A stretch of DNA of 64,000 nt, taken from positions 124,001 through 188,000 of the forward strand of contig NZ_QXJC01000001.1 of assembly GCF_003570885.1 (NCBI RefSeq), in the 5' to 3' direction. A program made the translations under genes and the position numbers. The notes under the pieces are model-generated. The model was not told the DNA's origin. It was given only the letters and a program-made list of their open reading frames with translations, and did no database searches. Source of the stretch: Simplicispira hankyongi. GTDB taxonomy: Bacteria > Pseudomonadota > Gammaproteobacteria > Burkholderiales > Burkholderiaceae_C. Shown here piece by piece: positions 31,780 through 42,110 of this stretch (positions are counted from its first letter, which is position 1; every line of letters starts with the position of its first letter).

Positions 31780-33639
31780 ATGCCCGCTTACCGTTCCAAG
31801 ACTTCCACCGCCGGCCGCAACATGGCTGGCGCCCGCGCCCTGTGGCGTGCCACTGGCATGAAAGACGATGATTTTCAGAAACCCATCGTCGCCGTGGTCA
31901 ACTCCTTCACCCAGTTCGTTCCCGGCCACGTGCACCTGAAAGACCTCGGCCAGTTGGTGGCGCGCGAGATTGAGGCGGCGGGCGGTGTGGCCAAGGAATT
32001 CAACACCATTGCCGTGGACGACGGCATCGCCATGGGCCACGACGGCATGCTGTATTCGCTGCCCAGCCGCGACATCATTGCCGACTCGGTCGAGTACATG
32101 GTCAACGCCCATTGCGCCGACGCCATGGTGTGCATCTCCAACTGCGACAAGATCACCCCCGGCATGCTGATGGCCGCCATGCGGCTGAACATCCCCGTGG
32201 TGTTTGTCTCCGGTGGCCCGATGGAAGCGGGCAAGGTGCAGTCGGCCACGCCAGCGGCCCGTTCGATCACGGTCAGAAAGCTCGACCTGATCGACGCCAT
32301 GGTGATGGCGGCGGACGACAAGGTGTCCGATGCCGAGGTGGCCGAGGTGGAGCGCTCTGCCTGCCCCACCTGCGGTTCCTGCTCGGGCATGTTCACGGCC
32401 AATTCGATGAACTGCCTGACCGAGGCGCTGGGCCTCTCGCTGCCTGGTAACGGTACCTTGGTGGCCACACACGCCGATCGCGAAGCGCTGTTCAAGCGCG
32501 CTGGCCGTCTGGTCGTCGAGCTGTGCCAGCGCTACTACCAACAGGACGACGCCAGCGTGCTCCCGCGTTCCATGGGCTTCAAGGCGTTCGAGAACGCCAT
32601 GGCGCTGGATATCGCCATGGGCGGCTCGACCAACACCATCCTGCACATCCTGGCCATCGCGCAGGAGGCCGAAATCGAGTTCACCATGGCGGACATTGAC
32701 CGCCTCTCGCGCACGGTGCCGCAGCTGTGCAAGGTGGCGCCCAACACCGACAAGTACCACGTGGAAGACGTGCACCGCGCAGGCGGCATCATGGCCATCC
32801 TCGGTGAGCTCGACCGAGCTGGCAAACTGCATACCGACACGCCCACGGTGCACGCAAAAACCATGAAGGATGCGCTGGACGAATGGGACATCGCCCGCCA
32901 TCCGTCCGAGGCTGTCAAGACTTTCTACCTGGCCGGCCCCGGTGGCATTCCCACCCAGGTGGCCTTCAGCCAGAACGCCCGCTGGCCCAGCCTCGACATG
33001 GACCGCAAGGACGGCTGCATCCGTGCCTACGACCATGCCTTCTCGCAAGAAGGTGGCTTGGCCGTGCTGACCGGCAACATCGCCCTGAACGGCTGCGTGG
33101 TCAAGACGGCCGGCGTGGACGATGCGCTGCTGGTATTCGAAGGTCCGGCGCACGTGGTCGAGTCGCAGGACGAGGCCGTGGCCAACATCCTGGACGACAA
33201 AGTGAAGGCCGGCGACGTGGTCATCGTGCGCTACGAAGGCCCCAAGGGCGGCCCTGGCATGCAGGAAATGCTCTACCCCACGAGCTACATCAAGTCCAAG
33301 GGCCTGGGCAAGGCCTGCGCGCTGCTGACCGATGGGCGGTTTTCGGGCGGTACGTCCGGCCTGTCGATCGGCCATGCGTCGCCCGAAGCGGCGGCCGGTG
33401 GCGCGATTGGTCTGGTGCGCACGGGCGACCGTATCCGCATCGACATCCCGAACCGCAGCATCAACGTGCTGGTGTCTGACGAGGAACTGGCCAAGCGCCG
33501 AGTCGAGCAAGACGCCAAGGGCTGGAAGCCGGCACAGCCACGCCCGCGCAAGGTCTCAAGTGCGCTCAAGGCCTATGCCAAGCTGGTGATGTCGGCCGAC
33601 AAGGGCGCCGTGCGCGACGTGTCGCTGCTGGACGATTGA
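31780..33639 (+). CDS. ilvD: dihydroxy-acid dehydratase, long E. coli type (paralogue 2)
   Basis: A 619-residue IlvD resembling the enterobacterial enzyme. It shows [20 protein letters not shown] at the position where paralogue 1 has its first cysteine, then [20 protein letters not shown] and [20 protein letters not shown]. This pattern suits the oxygen-sensitive [4Fe-4S] type. Ends with the family motif [20 protein letters not shown] near residue 515. Divergent from paralogue 1; both look intact. The role of the pair may be conditional (oxygen or iron), or one may serve a related sugar acid. Confidence 0.88.
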   Translation: MPAYRSKTSTAGRNMAGARALWRATGMKDDDFQKPIVAVVNSFTQFVPGHVHLKDLGQLVAREIEAAGGVAKEFNTIAVDDGIAMGHDGMLYSLPSRDIIADSVEYMVNAHCADAMVCISNCDKITPGMLMAAMRLNIPVVFVSGGPMEAGKVQSATPAARSITVRKLDLIDAMVMAADDKVSDAEVAEVERSACPTCGSCSGMFTANSMNCLTEALGLSLPGNGTLVATHADREALFKRAGRLVVELCQRYYQQDDASVLPRSMGFKAFENAMALDIAMGGSTNTILHILAIAQEAEIEFTMADIDRLSRTVPQLCKVAPNTDKYHVEDVHRAGGIMAILGELDRAGKLHTDTPTVHAKTMKDALDEWDIARHPSEAVKTFYLAGPGGIPTQVAFSQNARWPSLDMDRKDGCIRAYDHAFSQEGGLAVLTGNIALNGCVVKTAGVDDALLVFEGPAHVVESQDEAVANILDDKVKAGDVVIVRYEGPKGGPGMQEMLYPTSYIKSKGLGKACALLTDGRFSGGTSGLSIGHASPEAAAGGAIGLVRTGDRIRIDIPNRSINVLVSDEELAKRRVEQDAKGWKPAQPRPRKVSSALKAYAKLVMSADKGAVRDVSLLDD

Positions 33640-33666
33640 AGCGGCCAAGACTGGTCATCCCTGGGA

Positions 33667-33696
33667 GGTTCGCCAGCCTTGGTTGGCGAACCTTTT
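33667..33696 (+). terminator. Rho-independent terminator after ilvD paralogue 2
   Basis: GGTTCGCCA (33667-33675) pairs with TGGCGAACC (33684-33692) and is followed by TTTT (33693-33696). The T-run is short and merges into the family 1 repeat. Confidence 0.7.
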
Positions 33697-33756
33697 GCTA
33701 TTTAGTTGATAGCTATTGACGCTTTCTGCATAAGCGCTAGAGGCTGATTTAACTAC
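33693..33756. repeat. Dispersed repeat family 1, copy 4
   Basis: TTTTGCTATTTAGTTGATAG, then TATTGACGCTTTCTGCATAA and GCGCTAGAGGCTGATTT. It lies between the ilvD terminator and the convergent ferritin gene. Confidence 0.7.
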
Positions 33757-33778
33757 TTTCTTCGTCCTGCCAGGCTAC

Positions 33779-34255
33779 TCAGGCTGTCTCTTCGATCTGG
33801 CTTTGCAGGTAGTTTTGCAGGCCAAGCTTCTCGATCAGGGCCAGTTGCTTTTCCAGCCAGTAGGCGTGGTCTTCCTCGGTGTCGTGCAATTGGGTCAGCA
33901 GCAGGTCGCGGCCCACGTAGTCGGCCACGCTCTCGCACAATGCCATGCCTTTTTGCAGGGCCGCGCGCACTTCGTATTCCAGTGCCAAGTCTTTTTGCAG
34001 CATCTCGGGCACGGTGCTGCCAAAGGCAAATTCTCGGGGCCGCATGTCGGGCGTGCCGCCCAGGAACAGGATGCGGCGCAGCAGGGCGTCGGCGTGCTGG
34101 GTCTCTTCCTGCATCTCGTGGTCCATGCGGGTGAAGAGGCGCGTGAGGCCTTGGTCTTCATAGATGCGCGAGTGGATGAAATATTGGTCGCGGGCGGCCA
34201 GTTCGCCGCGCAGCAGTTCCTTGAAATAGGCAATAACGTCTGGATGGCCCTGCAT
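33779..34255 (-). CDS. Bacterioferritin-like iron storage protein, probably non-haem
   Basis: A 158-residue ferritin-superfamily protein with Bfr-like sequence. The ferroxidase ligands are present: E18 ([13 protein letters not shown]), E51 and H54 ([10 protein letters not shown]), and E94/E127-type residues in [11 protein letters not shown] and [20 protein letters not shown]. Residue 52, the haem-ligating Met of typical bacterioferritin, is Thr here. It is therefore likely a haem-free subunit like Pseudomonas FtnA, forming homopolymers or mixed shells with a haem-binding Bfr. The start is ATG 34255; an upstream extension of the frame is not coding. Confidence 0.85.
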   Translation of the reverse strand: MQGHPDVIAYFKELLRGELAARDQYFIHSRIYEDQGLTRLFTRMDHEMQEETQHADALLRRILFLGGTPDMRPREFAFGSTVPEMLQKDLALEYEVRAALQKGMALCESVADYVGRDLLLTQLHDTEEDHAYWLEKQLALIEKLGLQNYLQSQIEETA

Positions 34256-34327
34256 GGTGTTTCCTTCGTGTGTGGCCGCCAGTATCGCGCAGGCGCAAGC
34301 GTGGGCACAGGCACAATACCGGCCACC

Positions 34328-35167
34328 ATGCTGATGTATCCCCATTTCAATCCGATTGCCCTGCAAATTGGCCCGCTCGCCATCCACTGGTATGGCCTGA
34401 CCTATCTCGCCGCATTCGGCTTTTTCATGTGGTTGGGCACGCTGCGTCTGAACCACGAGCCGTTTGCTTCCATGGCGGGCCCGCGCGCCTGGACGCGCAA
34501 GGATGTGGAAGACATCTTGTTTCTGGGCGTCGTCGGCGTGGTGCTGGGGGGGCGTCTGGGCTACTGCCTGTTCTACAAACCTGGTTTCTATGGCAGCCAT
34601 CCGCTGGAAATTTTTGCCATCTGGAAGGGCGGCATGAGCTTTCATGGCGGGCTGCTGGGTGTCATCGCCTCGATGATCTGGTTCGCCCACTCACGCAAGC
34701 GCCCGTGGCTGGAGGTGGCCGACTTTGTCGCACCCTGTGTGCCCACTGGCTTGGCGGCAGGGCGGATTGGCAACTTCATCAACGGCGAACTCTGGGGGCG
34801 CTTCTCCAGTCCTGATTTGCCCTGGGGCATGGTGTTTCCGCAGAGTGGTTCGATGCTGCCGCGCCATCCCTCGCAGATTTACCAGTTTCTGCTTGAAGGC
34901 CTGTTGCTGTTCGTGCTGCTCTGGCTGTTCGCGCGGCACGAGCGGCCGCGCGGCCGCGTGGCGGCAGCGTTCCTCATTGGCTATGGCGTGCTGCGCTTCA
35001 CGGCCGAATACTTCCGTGAGCCCGACGACTACCTTGGCTTGCTGTCGCTGGGCATGAGCATGGGGCAGTGGCTGTGCGTGCCCATGGTGCTGGCGGGCAT
35101 AGGGCTGTGGATCTACAGCGGTCGGCAGGGTGCGGCCAAGGCTCAGCCCACCGCCTCGTCCCGGTAA
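34328..35167 (+). CDS. lgt: prolipoprotein diacylglyceryl transferase
   Basis: A 279-residue inner-membrane enzyme that moves diacylglyceryl from phosphatidylglycerol to the lipobox cysteine of prolipoproteins. It shows [27 protein letters not shown] with the catalytic His, and the Lgt signature [16 protein letters not shown]. Seven membrane helices are predicted. Start ATG 34328. The 3' end overlaps the convergent acyl-CoA ligase gene by 25 bases (35143-35167). Confidence 0.94.
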   Translation: MLMYPHFNPIALQIGPLAIHWYGLTYLAAFGFFMWLGTLRLNHEPFASMAGPRAWTRKDVEDILFLGVVGVVLGGRLGYCLFYKPGFYGSHPLEIFAIWKGGMSFHGGLLGVIASMIWFAHSRKRPWLEVADFVAPCVPTGLAAGRIGNFINGELWGRFSSPDLPWGMVFPQSGSMLPRHPSQIYQFLLEGLLLFVLLWLFARHERPRGRVAAAFLIGYGVLRFTAEYFREPDDYLGLLSLGMSMGQWLCVPMVLAGIGLWIYSGRQGAAKAQPTASSR

Positions 35168-37008
35168 AGCGCCTCGATTTCCGCGGCGTACTGCCGCTGC
35201 ACGACGTTGCGGCGGATTTTCTGTGTCGGCGTCAGGCAGCCGTTGTCGATGGAAAGCGCATCCGCAAGCACGCTGAATTTGCGCACGTGCGCGACGCGCG
35301 ATTGCCGGCTGTTGACGGCATCCACGCCGCGCTGCAATTCCTCACTCACTTCAGCGCTGCGGCACCAAGCTTCCATCGTGCCAGCCAAGCCGCGCTGCTG
35401 GGCAAAATCGCGCAGCACGTCAGGTTTGAGCGTGAGCAGCGCGGCCAGGTAGTGGCGCGAATCGCCCACCACGATGGCATGCTCCACCAGGGGCAGGTTC
35501 ATCAGGTCGGCCTCGATATTGCCCGGCGAGATGTTCTTGCCGCCCGAGGTGATGAGGAGATCCTTCTTGCGGCCGGTGACGTAGATGAAACCGTCCGCGT
35601 CGATGCGGCCCAGATCGCCGCTGTGCAGCCAGCCGTCCTGCAGGGCCTCGGCCGTGGCTTCGGGGCGGCTGCGGTAGCCCACAAACACATTGGGCCCTTT
35701 GACGAGGATTTCGCCGTCCTCGGCAATGCGCACCTGCACGCCGGGCAGAGGCTTGCCTGCTGCTCCGATGCGGATGAAGCACGGCAGGCTGATGGCGGTG
35801 GGGCCGCTGTCTTCCGACTGGCCGTAGACCTCGCCGATGAGCAAGTCCAGGCTGGTGAAGAACTGCAGGTTCTCCACGGAAATCGGTGCAGCGCCCGAGA
35901 GCAGGATGCGCGCCTGGTCGAAACCCAGCGCCTTTTGCACCTTGTGGTGCACCAGCTTGCCCGCCAGGCGCTTCTTCAGACCGAGCCAGGCGCCTGGCTG
36001 CTGGCCTTGCAGGGCCTTGGCATGCCAGTCGCGCCCAGCCCGCAGTGCCCAGCGCGCCAGGGCGGCCTTGGGGCCGGTGGCGGCGTTCAGCTTGGTGGCG
36101 ATTGCCACCTGCATCTTTTCCCAGACACGGGGCACACCAAAGAAGATGGTGGGGTGCACTTCCTGCAGGTGCTCGCCCAGGGTTTCAAGCGAGTTGGCGA
36201 AGTACAGCTGGTAGCCTGCCAGCACATGGTTGCAGATGGCGCCCATCTGCTCGGCCACGTGGGCCAGCGGCAGGTAGGAAATCAGGCGGTCCTGCGGCGC
36301 AACGGCGAAGGCGGCACAGAGGGCGGAAGAGGTCCAGCTCAGGTTGGCATGGGTCAGTTCCACGGCCTTGGGGTGTCCCGTGGTGCCCGAGGTGTAGATC
36401 AGCGTGGCAATGCCGCCTTCCTGGATGGCATCCAGGCGCTGCTGCACCTCGGCATCGTGCTCCATGCCGGCGCCGAGCGCCATGAAGGCCTCCCAGGTCA
36501 TGGGAGGGGCTATGCCGCCAGGGGTTTGCGCAGGGGCTTCGGTGCTGGCACGCCGCATCATCACCGCAGCGCGCAGGCGGGACAGCGCCTGTGGCTCGCA
36601 CGCTGCCTTCTGCCATTGCTGCACGTTTTCCACCAGCAGCACCGTGCAGCCGCTGTGTTCGACGATGTAGGCGATTTCGTTGGCTGCGCTGCTCCAGTAG
36701 ATACCGGCGGCCACGCCCCCCACCATCATGGCGGCGAGATCCATGGTGGTCCATTCCGGCCGGTTGAAGCCCAGGATGCATACGGCATCGCCCGGCTGTA
36801 CCCCCAGCGCCACCAGGGCGCGCGCGGCCTGGCGTGCCTGGGCGGCATAGTCGCCCCAATTCGTGGCCTGCCAGCCTGCGGCGTCGCGCACGCAGTAGGC
36901 GGGATGCGTGGGCTGGCGCGCAGCGGTGCGCAAAAGGCGCGCTGGGACACTGGCGAATTGGTAGTCGCTGACGGCTCGGGGCGTTCTCTGGGCATGGGTG
37001 ATGGGCAT
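35143..37008 (-). CDS. long-chain acyl-CoA ligase (FadD15-like AMP-dependent synthetase)
   Basis: A 621-residue AMP-forming ligase. [20 protein letters not shown] is the ATP-binding motif, [16 protein letters not shown] is motif A5, and [20 protein letters not shown] is motif A7, with a C-terminal lysine in [13 protein letters not shown]. It resembles the FadD15/bubblegum group of long-chain or unusual-acid ligases. Start ATG 37008 has a GGAG ribosome binding site. Last gene of the seven-gene catabolic cluster, where it would activate the free acid entering the pathway. Confidence 0.88.
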   Translation of the reverse strand: MPITHAQRTPRAVSDYQFASVPARLLRTAARQPTHPAYCVRDAAGWQATNWGDYAAQARQAARALVALGVQPGDAVCILGFNRPEWTTMDLAAMMVGGVAAGIYWSSAANEIAYIVEHSGCTVLLVENVQQWQKAACEPQALSRLRAAVMMRRASTEAPAQTPGGIAPPMTWEAFMALGAGMEHDAEVQQRLDAIQEGGIATLIYTSGTTGHPKAVELTHANLSWTSSALCAAFAVAPQDRLISYLPLAHVAEQMGAICNHVLAGYQLYFANSLETLGEHLQEVHPTIFFGVPRVWEKMQVAIATKLNAATGPKAALARWALRAGRDWHAKALQGQQPGAWLGLKKRLAGKLVHHKVQKALGFDQARILLSGAAPISVENLQFFTSLDLLIGEVYGQSEDSGPTAISLPCFIRIGAAGKPLPGVQVRIAEDGEILVKGPNVFVGYRSRPEATAEALQDGWLHSGDLGRIDADGFIYVTGRKKDLLITSGGKNISPGNIEADLMNLPLVEHAIVVGDSRHYLAALLTLKPDVLRDFAQQRGLAGTMEAWCRSAEVSEELQRGVDAVNSRQSRVAHVRKFSVLADALSIDNGCLTPTQKIRRNVVQRQYAAEIEALYRDEAVG

Positions 37009-37100
37009 GCGTGTGTCTCCGCGTTCTTGTGGGTCTCCGGCACAGCGGGGCTGCGCGTGGCCAGGTCCTTCTGGTGGGGCCTTGGCCAGGGTCTGCAGGG

Positions 37101-37979
37101 TCAGGCTTTCAGCCCCAGCATCTGCCGCGCCTCGGCAGGCGATGCGATGCCGCGCCTGGCGTTCCGCGCGCATCGCGCAAGGGCTTCGATGAGCGGGCCG
37201 TTGCCGCTGGCACGGCTACCGTCGGGCAGGTAGAAGGTGTCTTCCAGCCCGGTGCGCAGCATGCCGCCCAGGTCGGCCGTCTTCTGGTGCACGGGCCAGA
37301 TCTCCTGGCGGCCAATCAGTGTGGTTTGCCACACGGCGCCCGGTGCCATCCACTCGGGCAGCAGTTCGAGCAGGCGCGCATCGCAGGGCATACCCGAGGC
37401 CACGCCCATCACCAGGTTGTATTCGGGGCGCCCCATGTCGGGCCCCAGCATGCCGTTCTTGATGTACATGGTGACCGAGCGCACGATGCCCACGTCAAAG
37501 CACTCGAACTCGGGGTGCGTGCCGGTCTCCTGCATCACGTCGAGAAACTGCTGCACCTTGGCCACCGGGTTGTCGAACACCATGGGTGGCCAGGCCCAGC
37601 TGCCGTCTTCCTTGAGCTTGAGGTAGTTCAGGCTGCCGGCGTTGCAGGCAGCGATTTCGGGGCGCACGCGGCGGATGCAGGCGAGCGGCCCGCTGATGTC
37701 CTTGCCGATGACGCCCGTGGTCAGGTTGATGACGACGCCGGGGCAGGCCTGGCGGATCGCGTCCACCACGTCCTGCGCCACATCTGGATCCCAACTGGGC
37801 ATGTGGCCCATGCCCTCTTGCTGAGCGCGGACGTGCACGTGCATGATGGAAGCGCCCGCGTCGAATGCCTGGCGGGCCTGTGCGGCCATCTGCTCAGGCG
37901 TGACAGGCACGGGGTGCTGTTTGGGGTTGGTCAGTACGCCGGTGAGGGCGCAGGTGAGGATGGCTTTGTCGTGGCTCAT
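37101..37979 (-). CDS. 3-keto-5-aminohexanoate cleavage family enzyme (BKACE)
   Basis: A 292-residue zinc enzyme of the beta-keto acid cleavage family: a beta-keto acid plus acetyl-CoA gives acetoacetate and a new acyl-CoA. Metal-binding histidines are in ASIMHVHVRAQQEG, and the N-terminus DKAILTCALTGVLTNPKQHP fits the group. The start overlaps the stop of the carboxylase alpha gene by four bases (37976-37979), so it belongs to the pathway. It sits where a 3-hydroxyacyl-CoA lyase would be expected. Confidence 0.85.
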   Translation of the reverse strand: MSHDKAILTCALTGVLTNPKQHPVPVTPEQMAAQARQAFDAGASIMHVHVRAQQEGMGHMPSWDPDVAQDVVDAIRQACPGVVINLTTGVIGKDISGPLACIRRVRPEIAACNAGSLNYLKLKEDGSWAWPPMVFDNPVAKVQQFLDVMQETGTHPEFECFDVGIVRSVTMYIKNGMLGPDMGRPEYNLVMGVASGMPCDARLLELLPEWMAPGAVWQTTLIGRQEIWPVHQKTADLGGMLRTGLEDTFYLPDGSRASGNGPLIEALARCARNARRGIASPAEARQMLGLKA

Positions 37980-39976
37980 GGCGTGGTCTCGTCGTGGGTG
38001 AGTTCAAGTTCTGCCAGCACGCTGCCTGCAGCCACGCTGCCTCGCAGCTCGGTATGCAGAGCGGTGACGGTGCCATCCGCGCGGGCGCTGAGCCACATTT
38101 CCATCTTCATGGCTTCGACGCAGACGAGCGGCTGGCCGGCCTTGACCGGGTCGCCCACGGCGACGGAGATGGCGCAGACGGTGCCCGCCACGGGGGAACG
38201 CAATTGGCGCGGGTCGAGGGTCTGATCGGTCTGCGGGAAGGGTGATTTTTCTTCAAAGACAAACACCGCTGCGCCCAAAGCCAGCGTCACCCGCCCGCCT
38301 TGCAGCAGGCACAGGGCCCGCCGCTGCACACCGCCCTGGCGGTAGTGCAGGTAGTGGTCTTGCCAGGCGATGTGTTCAAAGTCGAAGGCTTCGCCGCTGG
38401 CCAGTTCCACCGCCACCTGCGCGCCGTGGGGGCGGATGCGCACGGCCTGGGTTTCGGTGGTGCCTTGCAGGCTGAGCGTGGTGCTCCAGGCGGCCACGCT
38501 GTTGGGCCGGAAGGTGCCCGAGGTTTGCGCGACCAGTGCTGCGGCGGCCAAGGCCCAGGTATGGGCATCGGCCAGCGGCGCTTGCAGCAGCGGCTCACCG
38601 TCTTGCACCCACTGGTCGATGGTGGTGGTGTGCATGCGCGCCGCACGAAAGTCGGGGTGGTCCAGCAGGTCGCGCAGAAAGCGCGCATTGTTGCGCACAC
38701 CGAGCAGCGGGCTGTCTTCCAACGCGGCCCTCAGGCGCCGGATGGCGTCGTTGCGGTCGCGGCCGTGTGCGATCAGCTTGGCCACCATGGGGTCGTACCA
38801 GGGGCTGATCTCGCCACCTTCCCGAATGCCGGCGTCGATGCGTATCTCACCATAGGCGCATTGCCCCCGCGCGCGGCCTGCCAGCGCCAGTTCCGGGCGC
38901 CAGAACGCCACCGGGCCGGTTTGCGGGGCAAAGCCGTTGTAAGGGTCCTCCGCGTAGAGACGCACTTCAATTGCGTGGCCGTTCAGTTGGATATCCTGCT
39001 GCTGCAGCGGCAGGGGTTCACCCGCCGCCACACGCAGTTGCCACTCCACCAGGTCCAGGCCGGTCACGCATTCGGTCACCGGGTGCTCCACCTGCAGGCG
39101 GGTGTTCATTTCCAGGAAGTAGTGGCGGTTCCCGCTGTCCACGATGAACTCCACCGTGCCCGCGCCCTGGTAGCCCACCGCCAGGGCGGCAGCCACGGCA
39201 TCGTGCCCCATCTGCGCGCGCATCTGCGGCGAGACGATGGGGGAGGGCGCTTCTTCAATCACTTTCTGGCGCCGGCGCTGCGCCGTGCAGTCGCGCTCGC
39301 CCAGGTGCACGGCGTTGCCATGCGCGTCGGCAAACACCTGGATCTCGATATGGCGCCCGCCTTCGATCAGGCGCTCCAGCATCAGCGTGCCGTCGCCAAA
39401 GGCGCTGGTGGCTTCGCGCCGGGCGCCCGCCAGGGCTTCGGGCACCTCGGCCAGGTCGCGCACCAGGCGCATGCCGCGCCCGCCGCCGCCGTTCACGGCC
39501 TTGACCAACAAGGGGGTTTGTAAGCGGGTGGCCTCGCGCAGCAGGCATTCGTCGCTCTGGTCCTCGCCCAGGTAGCCGGGCGCGCAGGGCACGCCAGCCT
39601 CCACCATGCGCCGCTTGGCGACGGCCTTGTCGCCCATGGCGGTAATGGCCGCTGCGGGCGGGCCGATGAAAACGAGACCGGCGCCCGTGCACGCCTGCGC
39701 AAAATCGGCGCGTTCGGACAGGAAGCCGTAGCCTGGGTGCACGGCGTCGGCACCGGTGAGGCGCGCGGCGGTCAACAAGGCATCGGTCAACAGATAACTC
39801 TCTGCCGCCGGTGCTGGGCCGATGCGCACGGATTCATCGGCCAGCGCCACATGGGGCGCCTGGGCATCGGCGTCGGAATACACGGCGACGGTGCGGTAGC
39901 CGAGTGCGCGAGCGGTCCTGATAACCCTGCAAGCGATCTCCCCCCGGTTGGCAATCAGGATTTTCGAAAAAGTCAT
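37976..39976 (-). CDS. acyl-CoA carboxylase alpha subunit (biotin carboxylase plus biotin carrier)
   Basis: A 666-residue biotin-dependent subunit. The biotin carboxylase domain spans about residues 1-445 (KILIANRGEIACRVIRTARA; AVNGGGGRGMRLV; FLEMNTRLQVEHPVTECVTG). A linker domain follows, and the C-terminal biotinyl domain has the target lysine in VEAMKMEMW. It partners the beta subunit encoded upstream. ATG 39976 overlaps the hydratase stop, in preference to a codon four residues earlier. Methylcrotonyl- and geranyl-CoA carboxylase alpha subunits look alike; gene order favours the AtuF type. Confidence 0.9.
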   Translation of the reverse strand: MTFSKILIANRGEIACRVIRTARALGYRTVAVYSDADAQAPHVALADESVRIGPAPAAESYLLTDALLTAARLTGADAVHPGYGFLSERADFAQACTGAGLVFIGPPAAAITAMGDKAVAKRRMVEAGVPCAPGYLGEDQSDECLLREATRLQTPLLVKAVNGGGGRGMRLVRDLAEVPEALAGARREATSAFGDGTLMLERLIEGGRHIEIQVFADAHGNAVHLGERDCTAQRRRQKVIEEAPSPIVSPQMRAQMGHDAVAAALAVGYQGAGTVEFIVDSGNRHYFLEMNTRLQVEHPVTECVTGLDLVEWQLRVAAGEPLPLQQQDIQLNGHAIEVRLYAEDPYNGFAPQTGPVAFWRPELALAGRARGQCAYGEIRIDAGIREGGEISPWYDPMVAKLIAHGRDRNDAIRRLRAALEDSPLLGVRNNARFLRDLLDHPDFRAARMHTTTIDQWVQDGEPLLQAPLADAHTWALAAAALVAQTSGTFRPNSVAAWSTTLSLQGTTETQAVRIRPHGAQVAVELASGEAFDFEHIAWQDHYLHYRQGGVQRRALCLLQGGRVTLALGAAVFVFEEKSPFPQTDQTLDPRQLRSPVAGTVCAISVAVGDPVKAGQPLVCVEAMKMEMWLSARADGTVTALHTELRGSVAAGSVLAELELTHDETTP

Positions 39977-40788
39977 GCCGGAACCCAAGTCGGTTTGCGT
40001 TTCTGCAGAAATGCGCTGGTGCCTTCCTGGCCTTCGGGGCCTTGCACGGCGCGTGAGAAGACGGCGGCGGCCTCATCAATCAGCGCAGCGGGGGTGTTCC
40101 AGCGCGCCTTGGCCATCAGCGTCTTGGTGGCGGCAAGCGCCTCGGGTGCGCAGGCCAGGATGTCGGCGAGTACGGCCTGCACAGCGCTGTCCACGTCAGT
40201 GGTTGGCACCTGCTGGTGCACCAGGCCGATGGCCAGGGCTTGTGCCGCATCGAGCCGCCCGCCGGTCACGGCCAGGCGTTTGGCCTGCGAGTAGCCCAGG
40301 CGCTCGACGAGGAAGGGTGCGATCTGCGCCGGCACCACGCCCAGCGAGGTCTCTGGCAGGCGAAAGCGCGCCGTCTCGGTGGCGATGGTCACGTCGGCCA
40401 CGCAGGCCAGGCCCAAGCCGCCGCCCATCACCGTGCCCTCCAGCACCGCCACCACGGCCAGCGGCGTGGCGGCGAAGGCGGCGCACAGGTGGCCGAATTC
40501 GGCGTTGACTTCGGCGATGGGGTCGGCACCGCCCTCGGCCTGCGCGGCGCGCTGGTGCGCGGCCGCCATGTCCTTCAAGTCGCCCCCGGCGCAGAAATGC
40601 CCGCCGGCGCCGCGCAGCACCACCACGCGCGTGGCGTGCGCGCTGCCGGCCGTGGATTCCGCATGCGCCAGCGCCTGGCGCAGTTCGCGCACCATGCTGA
40701 GCGACATGGCGTTGCGGACCTCGGGCCGATTCAAGGTGATTTCAAGCGTTTGCGCTTTATTCACGGCGTTTATAGCTATAAATTGCAT
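39973..40788 (-). CDS. enoyl-CoA hydratase, AtuE/LiuC-like
   Basis: A 271-residue crotonase-fold enzyme. The oxyanion-hole motifs are GGHFCAGGDLKDMAA and EGTVMGGGLGLACVADVTIA; the conserved Glu in RFRLPETSLGVVPAQI is kept, whereas the second catalytic Glu of classical crotonase is Gly. In an Atu or Liu pathway it hydrates a glutaconyl-CoA derivative. The first ~14 codons come from a copy of the dispersed repeat (40751-40790). Stop overlaps the carboxylase alpha start. Confidence 0.82.
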   Translation of the reverse strand: MQFIAINAVNKAQTLEITLNRPEVRNAMSLSMVRELRQALAHAESTAGSAHATRVVVLRGAGGHFCAGGDLKDMAAAHQRAAQAEGGADPIAEVNAEFGHLCAAFAATPLAVVAVLEGTVMGGGLGLACVADVTIATETARFRLPETSLGVVPAQIAPFLVERLGYSQAKRLAVTGGRLDAAQALAIGLVHQQVPTTDVDSAVQAVLADILACAPEALAATKTLMAKARWNTPAALIDEAAAVFSRAVQGPEGQEGTSAFLQKRKPTWVPA

Positions 40789-40790
40789 AG
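40751..40790. repeat. Dispersed repeat family 1, copy 5 (at the hydratase start)
   Basis: GCGCTTTATTCACGGCG followed by TTTATAGCTATAAATTGCAT. The complement supplies the start codon and first codons (MQFIAINAVNKAQ) of the hydratase. The remaining gap to 40917 shows nothing. Confidence 0.55.
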
Positions 40791-40917
40791 CGATCTACGA
40801 AGGTGGAGAGGTGTTTGGGGGTGGCGCCCAGGCAGGGCGTTCCGGCGGCCTCATAGACAAATCTGCCGCCGGCACGCCCTCCCTGGACGCTTGAACGCGC
40901 GGGGTGTGCATGCGGCA

Positions 40918-42072
40918 CTACCGCTGCCTGCCCGGCAGCGTGCCCTCGAGCTTGCAGATGATGCCCAGCATGATTTCATCGGCGCCACCGCCAATCGAGA
41001 TCAGGCGGCTGTCGCGGTAGGCCTGCGAAATGGGGTTCTCGGCGGTGAAACCCATGCCGCCCCAGTACTGCAGGCAACTGTCGGCCACTTCGCGCGAGAG
41101 GCGCCCGGCCTTGAGCTTGGCCATGGAGGCGAGCTTGGTGACATCCTTGCCCGATACATACGATTCCACGGCGCGGTAGGTCAGCGCGCGCAGGGCTTCG
41201 ACTTCGGTGCGCAGCTCGGCCAGGCGGAAGTGCACCACCTGGTTGTCCAGGATGGGCTGGCCAAAGGTGCTGCGCTGGCGGGTGTAGTCGATGGTCTTGT
41301 CGATGAGGTTGTCGAGCGAGCGCAGGCACCCGGCGGCGCCGTACAAACGCTCTTCCTGGAACTGCAGCATCTGGAACATGAAGCCCGCGCCTTCCTGGCC
41401 GATGAGGTTGCGCTGCGGCACGCGCACGTTGTCGAAGAAGAGTTGCGCCGTGTCGCTCGAATGCATGCCGATCTTCTCGATCTTCTGGCGCGTCACGCCG
41501 GGGCTGTTCAGTGGCAGCATGATGAGCGACTTGTTCTTGTGCACCGGCCCGTCAGAGGTGTTGGCCAGCAGGCAGCACCAGTCGGCCTGCATGCCGTTGG
41601 TGATCCACATCTTGGAGCCGTTGATGACGTAGTCGCCGCCATCCTTCTTCGCTGTGGTTTTGACGGCTGCCACGTCGGAGCCGCCCGTCACCTCGCTCAC
41701 GCCAATGCAGCCCACCATGTCGCCAGCAATGGCGGGGGCGAGAAATTCCTTGCGCAGTTCGTCCGAGCCGAAGCGCGCCAGCGCCGGGGTGCACATATCC
41801 GTTTGCACGCCAATGGCCATGGGCACGCCGCCCACGTTGCAGTCGCCCAGCGCCTCGGCCATGGCCATCGAGTAGCTGAAGTCGAGCCCCATGCCGCCGT
41901 ATTCGCTGGGGTACTTGATGCCCAGCAGGCCCAGGTCGCCAAGTTTTTTGAAGATTTCATGGGCTGGGAACTGGCCAGCCTTTTCCCATTCGGCCGTGTG
42001 CGGGTTGATTTCGTTGGCGACAAATTTGCGCACGGTGTCGGAAATTTGCGCGTGCTCGGGGGTGAATTGCAT
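40918..42072 (-). CDS. acyl-CoA dehydrogenase, AtuD (citronellyl-CoA dehydrogenase)-like
   Basis: A 384-residue FAD enzyme. GCIGVSEVTGGSDVAAVKTT is the flavin motif, and STFGQPILDNQVVHFRLAEL precedes the C-terminal helices. The position usually holding the catalytic Glu (YEGT) is GG here (SIGGGADEIMLG). The base is instead probably the Glu in FQEERLYGAAG, as in isovaleryl- and other branched acyl-CoA dehydrogenases. Residues such as LGLLGIKYPSEYGGMGLDFS also fit AtuD-type enzymes. Start ATG 42072 has CGGAGA upstream. Electrons would go to EtfBA. Confidence 0.85.
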   Translation of the reverse strand: MQFTPEHAQISDTVRKFVANEINPHTAEWEKAGQFPAHEIFKKLGDLGLLGIKYPSEYGGMGLDFSYSMAMAEALGDCNVGGVPMAIGVQTDMCTPALARFGSDELRKEFLAPAIAGDMVGCIGVSEVTGGSDVAAVKTTAKKDGGDYVINGSKMWITNGMQADWCCLLANTSDGPVHKNKSLIMLPLNSPGVTRQKIEKIGMHSSDTAQLFFDNVRVPQRNLIGQEGAGFMFQMLQFQEERLYGAAGCLRSLDNLIDKTIDYTRQRSTFGQPILDNQVVHFRLAELRTEVEALRALTYRAVESYVSGKDVTKLASMAKLKAGRLSREVADSCLQYWGGMGFTAENPISQAYRDSRLISIGGGADEIMLGIICKLEGTLPGRQR

Positions 42073-42110
42073 GGGGTTCTCTCCGGAAAAGTAGTGTTGC
42101 GGCAGGAGGC

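Noticed and set aside
34256-34690. N-terminal extension of the ferritin frame
   Set aside because: It runs antisense to the certain lgt gene; the conserved ferritin starts at ATG 34255.
38287-38700. Alternative frames within carboxylase alpha suggesting a second protein
   Set aside because: The main frame is continuous through biotin carboxylase and biotinyl domains with all motifs.
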